From Fulvia fulva (lineage: Eukaryota > Ascomycota > Dothideomycetes > Mycosphaerellales > Mycosphaerellaceae), in the NCBI RefSeq assembly GCF_020509005.1, contig NC_063020.1, forward strand, positions 496,001 to 560,000: a DNA stretch of 64,000 nt. Reading direction: 5' to 3'. The notes under the pieces are model-generated. The model had not been told where the DNA came from and did no database searches. It was given only the letters and a program-made list of their open reading frames with translations. The position numbers and the translations under genes were made by a program. Shown one piece after another: positions 11,450 to 21,740 of this stretch. Positions within the stretch are counted from its first letter, which is position 1. The number at the start of each line of letters is the position of its first letter.

Positions 11450-14400
11450 ATATACGCAAATATAACATCCCTCTAATACCCCTAGTTTAGAGTAAGAACT
11501 TAATACTAGGCGATAGGAAGGCGAGTGCTAGATATATCATATACGTAGCCTTAGTAGACGTAGTTATCGGCGATCATTACGAGCAAATGTTATACTACGT
11601 TACTAACCTCGAATACGACATCGTCTTTAGCCTACCGTAGCTTATAGCGCACAACCTAAACATCTTCTAGGAGATAGGCGAGGTAGTATTCAGATCGGAT
11701 TACTGCTTTGGTCACTATCTATAGAATAAGACATCGATAATAGTACAATCCCTAAACTACCGCGAGGAGAAGAAGTAGGCACTAGTACGGTACGGACTAG
11801 AGCCCTTTACTAGAGAAGTAGCGAGCTTTATAGTAGGAGGGGTAGAGCTAAACGTCTTATTATATAACCTAGAAGACACGGACGATAAAGAAGTGGACTA
11901 CTAGGGCGTTTCTTAACGCGCGTAGGGGATATACGCGTACCGGCCTAGGGCTAAGTACTTCTACATTATACCTACTAGGCGTAAGAGGGACGGCGGAGAG
12001 CTTAAGCTAAGTGTAATAGCTATTAATAATCTAGACCAATTCTTAAACAAGCAGTTCAATTATAACCCGGAGGAGAAGTTGCCGCCTATATACTACGATA
12101 TTACGGACGCTTTCTTAGCTAAGGATTATAAAGAACTCCTACCTTACCGACTAGGCGTAGATCATAAGATTTATATTAAGCCTAATAGTCTATAAGAGCT
12201 ACTATACCGCAAGCCCTACGGCCTAGCTAAGAAGGAGAACGAGGCAGTTAAGAAATAGCTAGACGAGTAAATATCTAAAGGGAAGGTACGGAAAGTAGGG
12301 CAAAAGACGAGCTAGTCTCCTACACTAGTACTAGTAGTACGTAAGCCTAGAGGTAGGCTACGTATTTTTATCGACTATAGAGGATTGAATGCGATCACTA
12401 TTAAGAACCGGTATCCGACTCCCTTAATATAAGAGACGCTTAACCGTATATACGGTAAGAAGTACTTTACGAAGCTAGATATTATAGTAGCCTTTAACAA
12501 GTTACGGATAGCTAAAGGGCACGAGTAGTTAACGGCGTTTACGACACGATACGGTATCTACGAGTGTCTAGTATTACTATTCGGCTTGTATAACGGACTA
12601 GCATCGTTCTAATTATATATTAATAAGGTCTTATAAGAACACCTAGACGACTTTGTGTCGGCCTACCTAGATAACGTACTTATCTTTAGTGACACCTAAG
12701 AGGAGTATATTGAACACGTACGGAAGGTTCTTACTAAGCTACGCGATATAGGACTTATAGTAGACATCGACAAAAGCGAATTCTACTAATAGAAGGTAAA
12801 GTATCTTAGGCTAATTAAAACCCCTAACGGTATCGAGATAGACCCCGAGAAACTCGAATGTATTTAGACATAGAAAGCTCCTAAGAACCTAAAGGATGTC
12901 TAGGCCTTCCTTAGATTTGCTAACTTCTATAGGCGGTTTATCGAAGCATTTTCGCGTATAGCTACTCCTCTTATAAACCTGACCAATTCGGACGGACTAA
13001 GCAATCATAAGAACAGAAGGATTTAATAGTCACTAGATTGCTAACGAGCCTTTAACAATTTGAAAGCTACGTTTAGTAAAGCCGGTATGCTCGTACATTA
13101 CGTACTAGGTAGGGAAACAGTAGTAGAGACGGATTCTTTAGATTTTGTAAACGCCGGCGTGCTTTTGTAGTATAACGAGAATAGTGTGCTACATCCTATA
13201 GCCTTCTACTCGAAGAAGTTAAGTCTATAGGAGTGCAATTATGAAATCTATAATAAGGAACTATTAGCTATTATTAAGGCTTTTAAGGAATAGAGACCCG
13301 AGCTCGCCTACGAGGTAGATAATAAGGACTTATAGCTAGTTAAGATTTATACCGACTATAAGAACCTAGAATACTTTATAAAGACAAAGTAGCTGAATCG
13401 GCGACAAGCGCGTTAGGCTAAGTTCTTGTTATAGTTCAACTTTAAGATAATATACCGTCTAGGACTTTAAGGTATAAAGCTAGACAGCCTAACGAGACGT
13501 AGCTAGGACCTTCCGTAAGGGGTAGACGACCCTCGGAACTAGCATTAGCATTAGACATTGCTACCTCCTAAGCGATTCCTTAAGATCGCCTTACTATAGG
13601 CAATAGTAGAAGATACGCCGGAAGAAGAGGAACTAGTATAGCTGAACCCTAAAGCTAAAGAGTTTATACCTATAGAACGAGATACGCCTACTAAATAACC
13701 GGCGACGCGTAAAAGTAAACAACCGGCGACGCGTAAAAGTTAGCGAGAAGCCGAACTCGAGTATCGAATGTCGACGGCGTACGTAACTAATAACGAGCTT
13801 AAGACCGCGATTAAGGACCTATAGAAAGACCGTACTCCTATACTACTATAGAGAGCAAAGATTTACCTAGTATACTATATAGTAGATAGCGACCTACTAT
13901 ATATTCGAAATCAATACGACGGCTAGAGCTTATAGGTACTAAATAACTAAGCCTTATAGACTAGGATAATTAAGATAAACTATAACGCTCTAGTAGTAGG
14001 CTATCTAGGACGAGCTCGTACTTATAAACTCGTAGTACGTGAATTCTACTAGCCTAGATTAGCGAGATCCGTACGTAGATATATCGCGAATTGCCGTACC
14101 TACCGTATAACAACATCTCTATACTCCTAGCCACTAGGATTATTATAGCCACTTCCTATTCCAGATCGGCCTTAGAAACACATTGTAGTCGACTTCGTTA
14201 TCGGACTCCTAGATAGTACTCTTAACGGTATAGTCTATAACAACATTATAACCGTTACTAATAGGCTTACTAAGGAAGTCGAGCTAATCCCTATTAGCGC
14301 GATAATAGTATAGAATACGGCAAGGCTTTTCCTTAAACATATGTTCTGTTGGCGCGAGTTTCCTAACACTATTATATTAGACCGTAGTAAGTAGTAGGTT

Positions 14401-15370
14401 ACTACCTTCTAGAAGAAACTCTATAAGATTCTCCGTACAAATCGTAAGCTAAGTTCTTCGTATCACCTAGAAACTAATAGATAGTTAGAACGTACTAACT
14501 AGGCGATAGAACAGTATCTTCGTATATTTACTAATAAGGCATAGGATAACTAGGCAGAATGGCTATGCCTTGCTTAGTTCGCGATTAACAATCACCTGTC
14601 TAAGACTACTAGTATGTCGCCGTTCTACGCTACCTTAGGCTATAACCCTAAGTTTCTAGAGCGAGTTGACCTAAACGCTAGAAAGGAGGGAGGACTGACT
14701 ACTCTCTAGCGACTAGATACGCGATTAGTAGAAACCTTTATACGTCGAATTTGCGAGCTTTATAAGCACCTTTAAGAGAATATACGAATGTTATAAGCTC
14801 TCTAAGTAGAAGTAGTAAACCGCTACCGAAGCATTTCTCTAGACTATAAGGTAGGTAATTAGGTATATCTTAGCACTAAGAACATCCGTACGACTCGACT
14901 ATCTAAGAAGCTAGATAGGAGATATACCGGCCCTTACTAGATTACGGAAGTTATGCCGGCTAGACTCTCTTATTAACTAAAACTATTAGACGCTCTAGTA
15001 GGACTTAATAACTACTTCTATACCTTACTACTATAACGAGCCGACCACCCCGATTTCCTACTACTTAAAGGGTAGTATCTAGCGCCGCTACTACCGATAA
15101 CTATCGAACCTAATACTACCGAGGCTAATATAGTAGCCGATATAGTAGCATCACCTACGTATATATACGAGGTAGAAAAGATCCTTAATATATATACCCG
15201 TAAGCGGGTATGTAAGGTAAAGAAGGGGTATAAGCGTAAGGTAGATATATAGTATAAGGTGAAATAGGCTAGATATCAGAACGAGGAGGATAGTAAGACC
15301 TAGTAACCTATAGAGGACATCCTTAAACAGGTAGCCGCCGCTATTATAGACTTTCACTATAACCGGCCGG
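11450..15370 (+). pseudogene. Gypsy pol: protease, RT, RNase H, integrase, chromodomain, broken
   Basis: Recognisable blocks on the plus strand are as follows. A protease tail lies near 11,630 (VFSLP.LIAHN). The reverse transcriptase runs about 12,060-12,900, with [21 protein letters not shown] and a catalytic box reading YLDN instead of YLDD (GAC to AAC). RNase H lies at about 13,120-13,500 (VVETDSLDFVNAGVL). The integrase runs about 14,090-14,700, with a Cys-rich start, VDFVIGLL and the later SPFYATLGYNPKF. The chromodomain is at about 15,160-15,350 (YEVEKIL, then YKVK, NEEDS, FHYNRPE). Stops from Trp and Gln codons are scattered throughout, and the chromodomain itself carries three. Confidence 0.88.
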
Positions 15371-15764
15371 AGTTGTCTACGCCTATAGGCTTCGTAGCTC
15401 TATCTGACTAGTCCCTACTAGCTACTAAGGTGCTCGGGCTTAATACGATTAGGGTCATTCCGAAAGACACCCGAGTAGAGCCTATAGAGCCTATAATAAT
15501 ACCTAACTTTAGTTATAAGGATTATACGCGAGCGCTAGCCGAAGATAGACTTAGGTCTAAGTTAAGCTAGCTAACTAGGCAATATGTTTCTCGAAGGAAG
15601 CCGGTCGAGGATAGTCTTAATAGAGCGAATACGATGTTATCGGATAACGATAGGGCACTAGAGGATAATTAGGCGTTCGCGCGATTATAGAGCTCGATAG
15701 GTAAGTAGCCTTATAAGGTGGATAACGCTTAGAGGACTAAGGCGTGTTTTAGGAAGGGGGGTAC

Positions 15765-15957
15765 TATTACGGGTAGCCTACAACCCCCGCGACCCCCTAC
15801 TATAGCTACGTCGGCCCGGCTGAACCGCGGACCTTCCGTATCGGGTTAGCGCGGCTTAGCTTTACTTTATAACTTCGCCGCGCCTCGCGCTCCTCTTTCG
15901 TAGCTTCGTAGAACAATAACTATCTCTCCCGGACCCTATAGTACGCGCGCCCTTATA
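15765..15957 (+). repeat. Right LTR of the Gypsy element
   Basis: 193 bp, preceded by the polypurine tract. It starts TATTACGGG (TG changed to TA) and ends ...CCCTTATA, followed by GATAA. It differs from the left LTR by seven transitions: one at base 2, three in the AGCC(C/T)(G/A)C(G/A) stretch, one at GGCT(A/G)AACC and two at GCTT(T/C)(A/G)TAG. Confidence 0.9.
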
Positions 15958-15962
15958 GATAA
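15958..15962. repeat. Gypsy target-site duplication GATAA, right copy
   Basis: Matches 8,784-8,788 exactly and so fixes both outer ends of the element to the base. Confidence 0.85.
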
Positions 15963-16099
15963 AGACATTGTATAGGTTACGGTTATAGTAGATAGCTATA
16001 GCTTCTTAGACGTTCTATTAGAAGTAGGTCTAATGTCCGCTACCCTAGATAAATATACGGTGTTACTTCCCTTATATAGGTGTTAGTAGGCCGATTACT

Positions 16100-16998
16100 A
16101 ATATACTATCGCTATTATTATTGTCGATACGGCGCCGCTTATTATCCTATCGCTACTGCTATTGTTTCTCGGCCTAGCCTACTAGCGTAAGCGAGGGGTT
16201 CTTCTTCTAGTACTCCCCTTTATAGTACTTACGGTAGTATATATATTTAGGGTAATCGAAGCGCCTCTCGCGGTAGCGCTAGGTACGGCTATTGTTATTA
16301 TTATTATAGTAGAAGGCGGTATTCTACTATATACTTAGCTAGAAGCTAGCTACTACCGCTATTATATTGTTTAGTATCGCTTATAGTCTATTCGGCTCGC
16401 CTAGGAAGTAGGAGTGACTATTAACGTAGCTAATAATAAATTGGTTATATTCGTTAGATAGGGCTCGTAGGAACTAGTAGACTAGAAGGATGTCTAGTAT
16501 AGTTACTAGTATATCAATATCCTTTAGTTCTACTAATAGTATCTTAATTACGTTACTAAGTACTATAATGTCGCTATTTAAGGACGCGAGGTGAGTCGTA
16601 AGTAGCTTCTTAAGTACTTACCGAGCCTAGTTTATTTTATCCTTCTTAAACTATACCTTAAGGTCGTCGAGGGCCTATTATACTAACTTGTTTGCTTCTC
16701 GTGCCTTAAGAACAATCTCGTAGGCCGTAGTACTATATCTATTAAGGACCTCGGCGTAGGCCTAGAAGCGCTTCTTATCCTACGGCTCTGCCCGCTTGTT
16801 ATATATAGCGTCGGTTTCGCCTATATCTATGTCTTAAGTAGGTCTAGCCTTATAGAGTTGTTAATAATACCCGCTCTTAATAAGTAGTGTATCGATAGAG
16901 CGTATCTATATAGTGATTTGTTCTAGGCGAGTTAGTAGCTCGATACACTTGTTCTTAGTAATCTTAATAGTAGTGACGTCAATTAACGAGGACATAAT
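16100..16998 (-). pseudogene. Copia-type gag fragment (UBN2-like), RIP-mutated
   Basis: On the minus strand an ATG at about 16,998 opens a quasi-frame beginning MSSLIDVTTIKITKNK. It continues through a long helical Gag_polypeptide/UBN2-like part, with blocks such as FLRALSNEYNQFIISY near 16,460. It ends with a zinc-knuckle-like stretch at about 16,240 (Y-x2-Y-x3-Y-x3-Y before KKNP), whose Tyr residues sit where Cys/His are expected. No protease, integrase or RT of a Copia element follows. The Gypsy insertion starts 140 bp further on, and beyond it at 8,783 lies a different gag. The fragment is therefore truncated. Confidence 0.55.
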
Positions 16999-16999
16999 A

Positions 17000-17600
17000 G
17001 CTAAAGAGGATAACGAGTACTTGTGCTCTAAGAAGGGACGAGTACTTATACTCTATATATTGTAGCTACTTAGCCTAATATATATGTCTATGACTATATA
17101 ATCTGATCCCTTATATATATGTCTATTATATAAGTACCGTAGTACTATAGACCTGTTTTACTAAGGGAGATATATAGGCCGTAAAGGTCGGATATCGGTT
17201 CTTTTACCGTTACCTCCTTGTTTAGCGATAGCTATAACGACGCCGCTTGTTTATAGGCGCGTCGGCCTTAGTACGTAGTATTACTAACCGTATATATATA
17301 TATATAGCGCTCGTCGTATAGCCGTAGCCTACGGTCGTATCGCTCGAAGGGTCTAGTGAAAATTCTGATTTCCGGCCTTAGCGTATATACGATAGCAATA
17401 GTAACGTTACGGCGGCAACGATAGTACCTCTAAAGGTCGTTTATAGTACTATAGTACGTATTAGTAGTGTCTAGTATATCTATAGGTGTCGGATAACGCC
17501 CCCGGGCTTATAACCTATTAGTTATAGATTAATAGTTAATATTATTATAGGTCGCTAGGTGTCTAATAGTAGAGATACAACTCTAGTCCGTAGCTATACG
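17000..17600. other. RIP-mutated spacer between Copia gag and hAT
   Basis: AT-rich, TpA-loaded DNA with a TATATA run near 17,291. It should contain the Copia 5' LTR and the hAT 5' end, but I see no terminal repeats that survive RIP. Confidence 0.4.
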
Positions 17601-18914
17601 TAACTATATACGCTAGTATACGGGCATTTACTTCAATACGGTAAGCTTTACTACGTACTATATTTTATTAACTCGTTACCTTAGCGCCTAGAGCTATTAG
17701 ATTAACTATAACTTGACCTTATTACTCTAACGAAGCCGGACAGCGCTTAAGATATATACGGCATTATCTACGCCGTCGAGATACACTAGAATAGCTATAT
17801 CGATAGTACCGAGAGAGCCGCGTACCTAATACTAGCTATCGACGAGTTTATACGCCGAGAAGTCGATAGCTAGTATAACTACCTACGCCGCTATATAGAG
17901 CGCGGTATAGAGCCTAGTCGTAAACCTCCTTCGATCGTACGCAATGCCCTTACCGCTAACGATTAGACTATTATTAAGCGATATATCGAGATCCTTCGGC
18001 CGTTAAAGGACGTAACGATAACTCTATAAGGTAATGCCGGCGGTAACTTCGGTATAATCTAGTAGGTACTACCTACTTTCGCTCGCGTAATATAAAACTT
18101 CGAAGAGTAGCGAGAGAGGTATCTACTTTAGCTACTACGGCGTACACTACCGCGGTCTCGAATAACGGCTAATATAACACTTGAACGAGTGTCGGATAAG
18201 GAGCTCGAGCTACCCTTAACCGTAGAGGGTCACTTCTCTATAGCGATTAACCTTGCTTAGTAGAAGATAAGTGAATACTTTATACGATTAGACGATACGC
18301 CTGTGTACGTAGTAGCAGTCGTATTACACCTAAGAATAAAGTAGCGTTAGCTTGAGTATAACGAAAGTAATGGCCGCTTCGGTCCTACTAATACGTAGAT
18401 TATAGGCCGTAAGAAAGAGGTAACGAAGCTCTAGCTAACCTACAAGCTAGTCACGATCAAGAAGAAGTAGCCGCAACAGTCCTTACACCTTACCGTCGAT
18501 AAGGGCTTCGTGGAAGATTACGAGAGCGACGAAGATTACGCTTAACGAGGCCTCGATAAGATAGAGTAGTACATACGCCTACCGCGGTGCCCTGAAGCTA
18601 AGCTTGCTATTACTAATTCACCTATCAAGTATTGGGTTGATAAGCTACCGTAATGGCCTAATCTAGCACGAATGGCGCTCGATATCTACTGCTGCCCTAC
18701 AATAAGTAATGAGCCGGAGCGACAGTTTAGTCAAGCAGGTGATATTCTTACACCGAAGCGAAGGCACATGGCAGCAAGCACTATCAACAACCTAATGACC
18801 TTGAAAAGCTGGTGCAAGCAAGGGGTGATAACGATTGAGAAAGAGCTGTTCAATAGGGTGAGAACTCCGGCAACAACACCTCTGACAGCAACACTAGTAA
18901 CGACGACGATATAG
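17600..18914 (+). pseudogene. hAT-family transposase, 5' part RIP-mutated and 3' end clean
   Basis: The plus-strand frame resembles a hAT transposase from about 17,930: LRPLKDVT, then VLPTF, VLHPRIK.RWLEYNES at about 18,325, and the dimerisation domain at 18,610-18,810 with KYWVDKLP, MALDIYCCPTISNEPERQFS and RRHMAAS. The protein would cut and paste the element, ending at a stop codon at 18,912-18,914. Upstream of about 18,590 it carries TAG/TAA stops at Trp and Gln positions. Downstream the final 100 or so codons are free of stops and have normal CpA/TpG. A short open remnant beginning at ATG 18,672 is all that could be translated. An intact RNase H-like core is absent. Confidence 0.82.
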
Positions 18915-18999
18915 GTCTTGGCACGTCACAAGTTGAGCAACCAAGGTAAGTCAGATGCTGTGTATTCACTTGCAAGGCAAGTCACGAGCTAGCAGGGTA

Positions 19000-19042
19000 C
19001 AAACAATCAAGTCATTCACCTCATTTTTGACTCGTTTGTTTG
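19000..19042. repeat. Imperfect inverted repeat downstream of the hAT frame
   Basis: Two 15-base arms (19,000-19,014 and 19,028-19,042) pair at 13 of 15 positions around a 13-base loop. The position, 86 bp past the transposase stop, suits a subterminal repeat of the hAT element or a transcript-end hairpin. The true terminal inverted repeat could not be confirmed because the other end is RIP-mutated. Confidence 0.45.
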
Positions 19043-19130
19043 TTGATCAGTCTGCCGTAGGTATTCTCGGGGTACTGCACCTGAGCCTGGTCATGCGGTC
19101 GCATCGCCCCGAGTCTTCGTGGCGTGAGAC

Positions 19131-20441
19131 CTAAACGTGCATACGGTGATGTTGCCAGAGCCGGTCAACAAGCCACCGCTCAGGGAATCGTGAGGGTGAG
19201 ATGCTGTTCGGTAGGTGGAGAAACCAATCGGACCAATCATGCTCGTCCCTCACGCTCAACGTTCGTGTTGCGGCGGTGCATTCAAGGTAGTCCGGATAGA
19301 AGCCGCTGTCCTCCCAGTCGATGATACCAGTGACGGAGACAATGTTGGTCTCTGGCCCGAGGTCGACCATGATGTTGTCCGGTCGAAAGTCACCATGAGT
19401 GAAAACTGGACTACTATGGAGAGATCCTTGGTCATGGTCCACGAATGACCTAAGGAGCTTGACGTATGTCTTGCTTCCGCGGTGCTTGGCAGAGAACTGC
19501 ATGTCGCTATACTGAGCTGTCGTGGTGATGCCCTTGTGTACCGTGCATCCTGCGAACAACGACTCCTTTGCGCCTTCTTCAAGGACACCGCCAAGCATAC
19601 GCCCAGGTTCCATGCGAAGGGTTCCTAGGCGAGCAAAAATGTCATCCAGCTGCTGCTGTATGGATGACTTTTGGAGAGGAGAAAGATCAAGCCAGACCTT
19701 TCCCAAGGTCACTCCCGGAACGTACGACATGAATATTACGCGGTATGGCCCCATTGATATGCAGCCGTGTGGCTTCGGGGCAGGAATACTTGGTGCTTTC
19801 TCGGCGAGATACTCCAAAGTTGTGTACTCTGTCCAGTGGCTGTCGCTGTTTCCCGCGACAACCTTAGCCGCGATTTCATCGCTGCATTTTACCACTACTC
19901 CTCTCACAGTGCTTTCCCATAGCTTTGGGGATTTCCAAACAAGATCTATCACAGCGGTCGTGAGCGACTCGTCTCCCGTTGGTGTGTCGGCGCTATTGGC
20001 GCAAATTGACAGCAGGCTTCGCACCCGCTCGGACAGTGGGAACACTACATGAGAGGTATCGGCATGGTCCAGTTCCTCGCGAAAGTCAGGTTCGAGGTCC
20101 ATGACTCCAGAGTTGTCGTCTTTTTCACTAGGTGCGACTTGAGGCCCGACCGCAAAGGCGAGTCGCCTGCTGTAATCACTCGGGATCGCAGACAACAAGT
20201 CAATCTCCGGATCGTCCTGGAAGTCGTCAAGAAGGTGATCCAGGACCTTCATGTTGATCTTGCCAGCTTCGGACAGATTCGCCGACTTGCGGTGTTCGCG
20301 TCGATACTGGCCCGTGAACATCGATAGCAGATCTGTGGCCGGGTTCTTGTCCAGGGCAGCATGCATCTCATTGAGAAGTCTTTCGTTCCATTGAGGCGCA
20401 TCTGGGTTGAGCAGGCATGGCGCCTCTTCGGTATCGGTCAT
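19131..20441 (-). CDS. APH-family phosphotransferase-like protein
   Basis: 436 aa in one exon, with ATG at 20,441. The C-terminal two thirds is an aminoglycoside-phosphotransferase/choline-kinase-type fold, a family that transfers phosphate from ATP to small molecules. GVVVKC with AAKVV near residues 185-195 is the nucleotide-binding lobe, and EYTTLEYL is the helix after it. MSYVPGVTLGKVW is the hinge, HGDFRPDN at about 349 the catalytic loop, and IDWEDSGFYP at about 374 the metal-binding DFG equivalent. All key residues are present, so it could be active; the substrate is unknown. The first 170 residues match nothing I recognise. Such proteins are numerous in fungal genomes. The gene ends only 217 bp from the hAT frame yet shows no RIP-like stops. 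Confidence 0.82.
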   Translation of the reverse strand: MTDTEEAPCLLNPDAPQWNERLLNEMHAALDKNPATDLLSMFTGQYRREHRKSANLSEAGKINMKVLDHLLDDFQDDPEIDLLSAIPSDYSRRLAFAVGPQVAPSEKDDNSGVMDLEPDFREELDHADTSHVVFPLSERVRSLLSICANSADTPTGDESLTTAVIDLVWKSPKLWESTVRGVVVKCSDEIAAKVVAGNSDSHWTEYTTLEYLAEKAPSIPAPKPHGCISMGPYRVIFMSYVPGVTLGKVWLDLSPLQKSSIQQQLDDIFARLGTLRMEPGRMLGGVLEEGAKESLFAGCTVHKGITTTAQYSDMQFSAKHRGSKTYVKLLRSFVDHDQGSLHSSPVFTHGDFRPDNIMVDLGPETNIVSVTGIIDWEDSGFYPDYLECTAATRTLSVRDEHDWSDWFLHLPNSISPSRFPERWLVDRLWQHHRMHV

Positions 20442-21226
20442 GTCGGCAGCGCACGAATGTGTTGTGGAAGAGAAGCGCGCGTGCGCAACAATGACGAATC
20501 TCGAGTTGGTCTAACTAATTTGATGGTGGTTTGTGTCGGTCGCGATGTAGTTTGCAAAGTGAGTAGTGTGGTGAAGGGAAGTGGCACATGAGTAAGTACG
20601 TGCACCGCCAAGACTGCACTGCTGCCTCAGGCTCCACAGCCTGATCAATGACCCTCCACAGGGCCTTGAGCAAGGAATGCCATGTTACACTCACTATCAT
20701 TCACTCCCTTTCTTACCCTTCTCATCACTACCGAAGCTGGAGCAGGCTCACTCTGGTCAACCACTTGCAATACGAGTACACCCTTTTGTGATCGCATGTG
20801 AAAGCCACCTTCTCAAGCATTCCTCCAGCACCTTGTGGGCCTAAGAACGGCGAAACTCCTGGTACATGTATCGAACTTCATACCGCCGACTGAAACTGAG
20901 CCGCGCCTGACTCATGACAACTCCAGTAAGTGCAATGTCTAGTAGTGCTTGAAGTCGTTTGGCTTGCGAGCAAGTGTGATGCTTTGGATACATGTAAGCC
21001 GACCGATTGTCCTCTACTTGCACAGATGCAGACTTCTATAAATGAACTCTGATCTTTCGAGCTGCCTCGAAACATCATTGAATATCCCAAGCAAAAAGCT
21101 TTAACGTGTCGACTAGCACTCTGCACAGTGGCATCCGCCTCCAGCAATATACACTGCTGTATCATTCAGCACCACCCATCTGTTATTGTTACACTGTCTT
21201 CCTCTTCTTTTCTCTTCCAAACAGCC
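20442..21226. other. Divergent intergenic region
   Basis: It lies between two divergently transcribed genes and so should contain both promoters. I see no conserved gene or RNA in it. Short open frames here overlap on both strands and lack coding character. Confidence 0.5.
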
Positions 21227-21322
21227 ACTACAACCACGACGACTTCCCAAATTACCACAGTCTCTCAAACATCTACTACAACCACGACGACATCCCAGAC
21301 TACCACAATCCTTCCAGCCAAA
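21227..21322 (+). repeat. 48-bp imperfect tandem duplication in a 5' leader
   Basis: Two units of 48 bp (starting at 21,227 and 21,275) share CTACAACCACGACGAC, then TCCCA and TACCACA. They lie directly before the ATG at 21,333. If translated from the in-frame upstream ATG at 21,186 they would give two similar Pro/Arg/Gln-rich 16-residue units. Confidence 0.7.
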
Positions 21323-21332
21323 CACTTTTAAC

Positions 21333-21740
21333 ATGGCGACTGCCAATTTGTGCGTTGCTCTCTACGACAACGGCGTCTTCTTCAAGCACTGGGCTCTCTT
21401 CGTAAACGGCCGCTCCAATCAAGAGAAAGTCATCTTCCATGTCCAAGGAGCTGAAAAGAATTTCAAGTATGAAAGTCGTCAAGGCGACGCTACAACCTCT
21501 AAGAAATTCCTGGAGAGCCTACCCCTTTGTCGGATCGAAATATCTAAATTGAAAGATATCGAACTTGCAGCCGAAAACACCGTGCTTCACAACGAGAGAC
21601 GAGTTTGGAATCATCAAGACTATGTGCTCGACCTTCTGGACAAGCTGGAAGAGGAAGGTATCGTTAACGGGGACGACAAGGAGTACAGAAAAAACAAGGA
21701 TGCTGTTCGATGCAAGCAGGATGGACTCGTGAAGATATAG
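21333..21740 (+). CDS. Small conserved-looking fungal protein of unknown function
   Basis: 135 aa from ATG 21,333 (MATANLCVALYDNG) to TAG at 21,740, one exon. No signal peptide or membrane segment is visible. The first 60 residues, with VALYDNGVFFKHWALFV and a later FHVQGAEKNFKYESR, look like a compact beta-rich fold. The 'KHWALFV' type motif recurs in uncharacterised fungal proteins, but I cannot name the family. The second half is helical and charged. An in-frame ATG at 21,186 would add 49 residues made largely of the tandem repeat. I prefer the downstream start because the upstream part is low-complexity. Confidence 0.6.
   Translation: MATANLCVALYDNGVFFKHWALFVNGRSNQEKVIFHVQGAEKNFKYESRQGDATTSKKFLESLPLCRIEISKLKDIELAAENTVLHNERRVWNHQDYVLDLLDKLEEEGIVNGDDKEYRKNKDAVRCKQDGLVKI

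Larger units (their letters stand above)
8789..15957 (+). mobile_element. Chromodomain Gypsy LTR retrotransposon, complete but RIP-killed
   Basis: A 7,169-bp element bounded by two 193-bp LTRs and a perfect GATAA target duplication. In order it contains gag with a zinc knuckle, protease, reverse transcriptase, RNase H, integrase, a chromodomain and a polypurine tract (aaggggggtac) directly before the right LTR. That is the organisation of a chromovirus-type Ty3/Gypsy element, and the chromodomain normally steers integration to heterochromatin. Dozens of stop codons and changed catalytic residues make it non-functional. The two LTRs differ at 7 of 193 positions by my count, all transitions, so the difference reflects RIP rather than a clock. 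Confidence 0.93.
1..18590. other. RIP-mutated nested transposon block
   Basis: The whole stretch is interspersed-repeat DNA in which CpA is very rare on the plus strand, and TpG is equally rare outside 258-5,000. TpA is in great excess, while CpG stays common. This is the C-to-T (CpA to TpA) signature of repeat-induced point mutation, a genome defence of filamentous ascomycetes that acts on duplicated DNA. Every transposon reading frame here is riddled with TAG/TAA stops, many of them at positions where relatives carry Trp or Gln codons. No intact host gene was found. The signature fades between about 18,440 and 18,590. Confidence 0.9.

Noticed and set aside
15151..15357. 68-codon minus-strand frame rich in Leu/Ile/Tyr resembling a membrane protein
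   Set aside because: It is the antisense of the RIP-mutated Gypsy chromodomain; its composition comes from TpA enrichment.
16998..17600. Telomere-proximal location
   Set aside because: The window has no TTAGGG arrays; the transposon cluster alone does not show a chromosome end.
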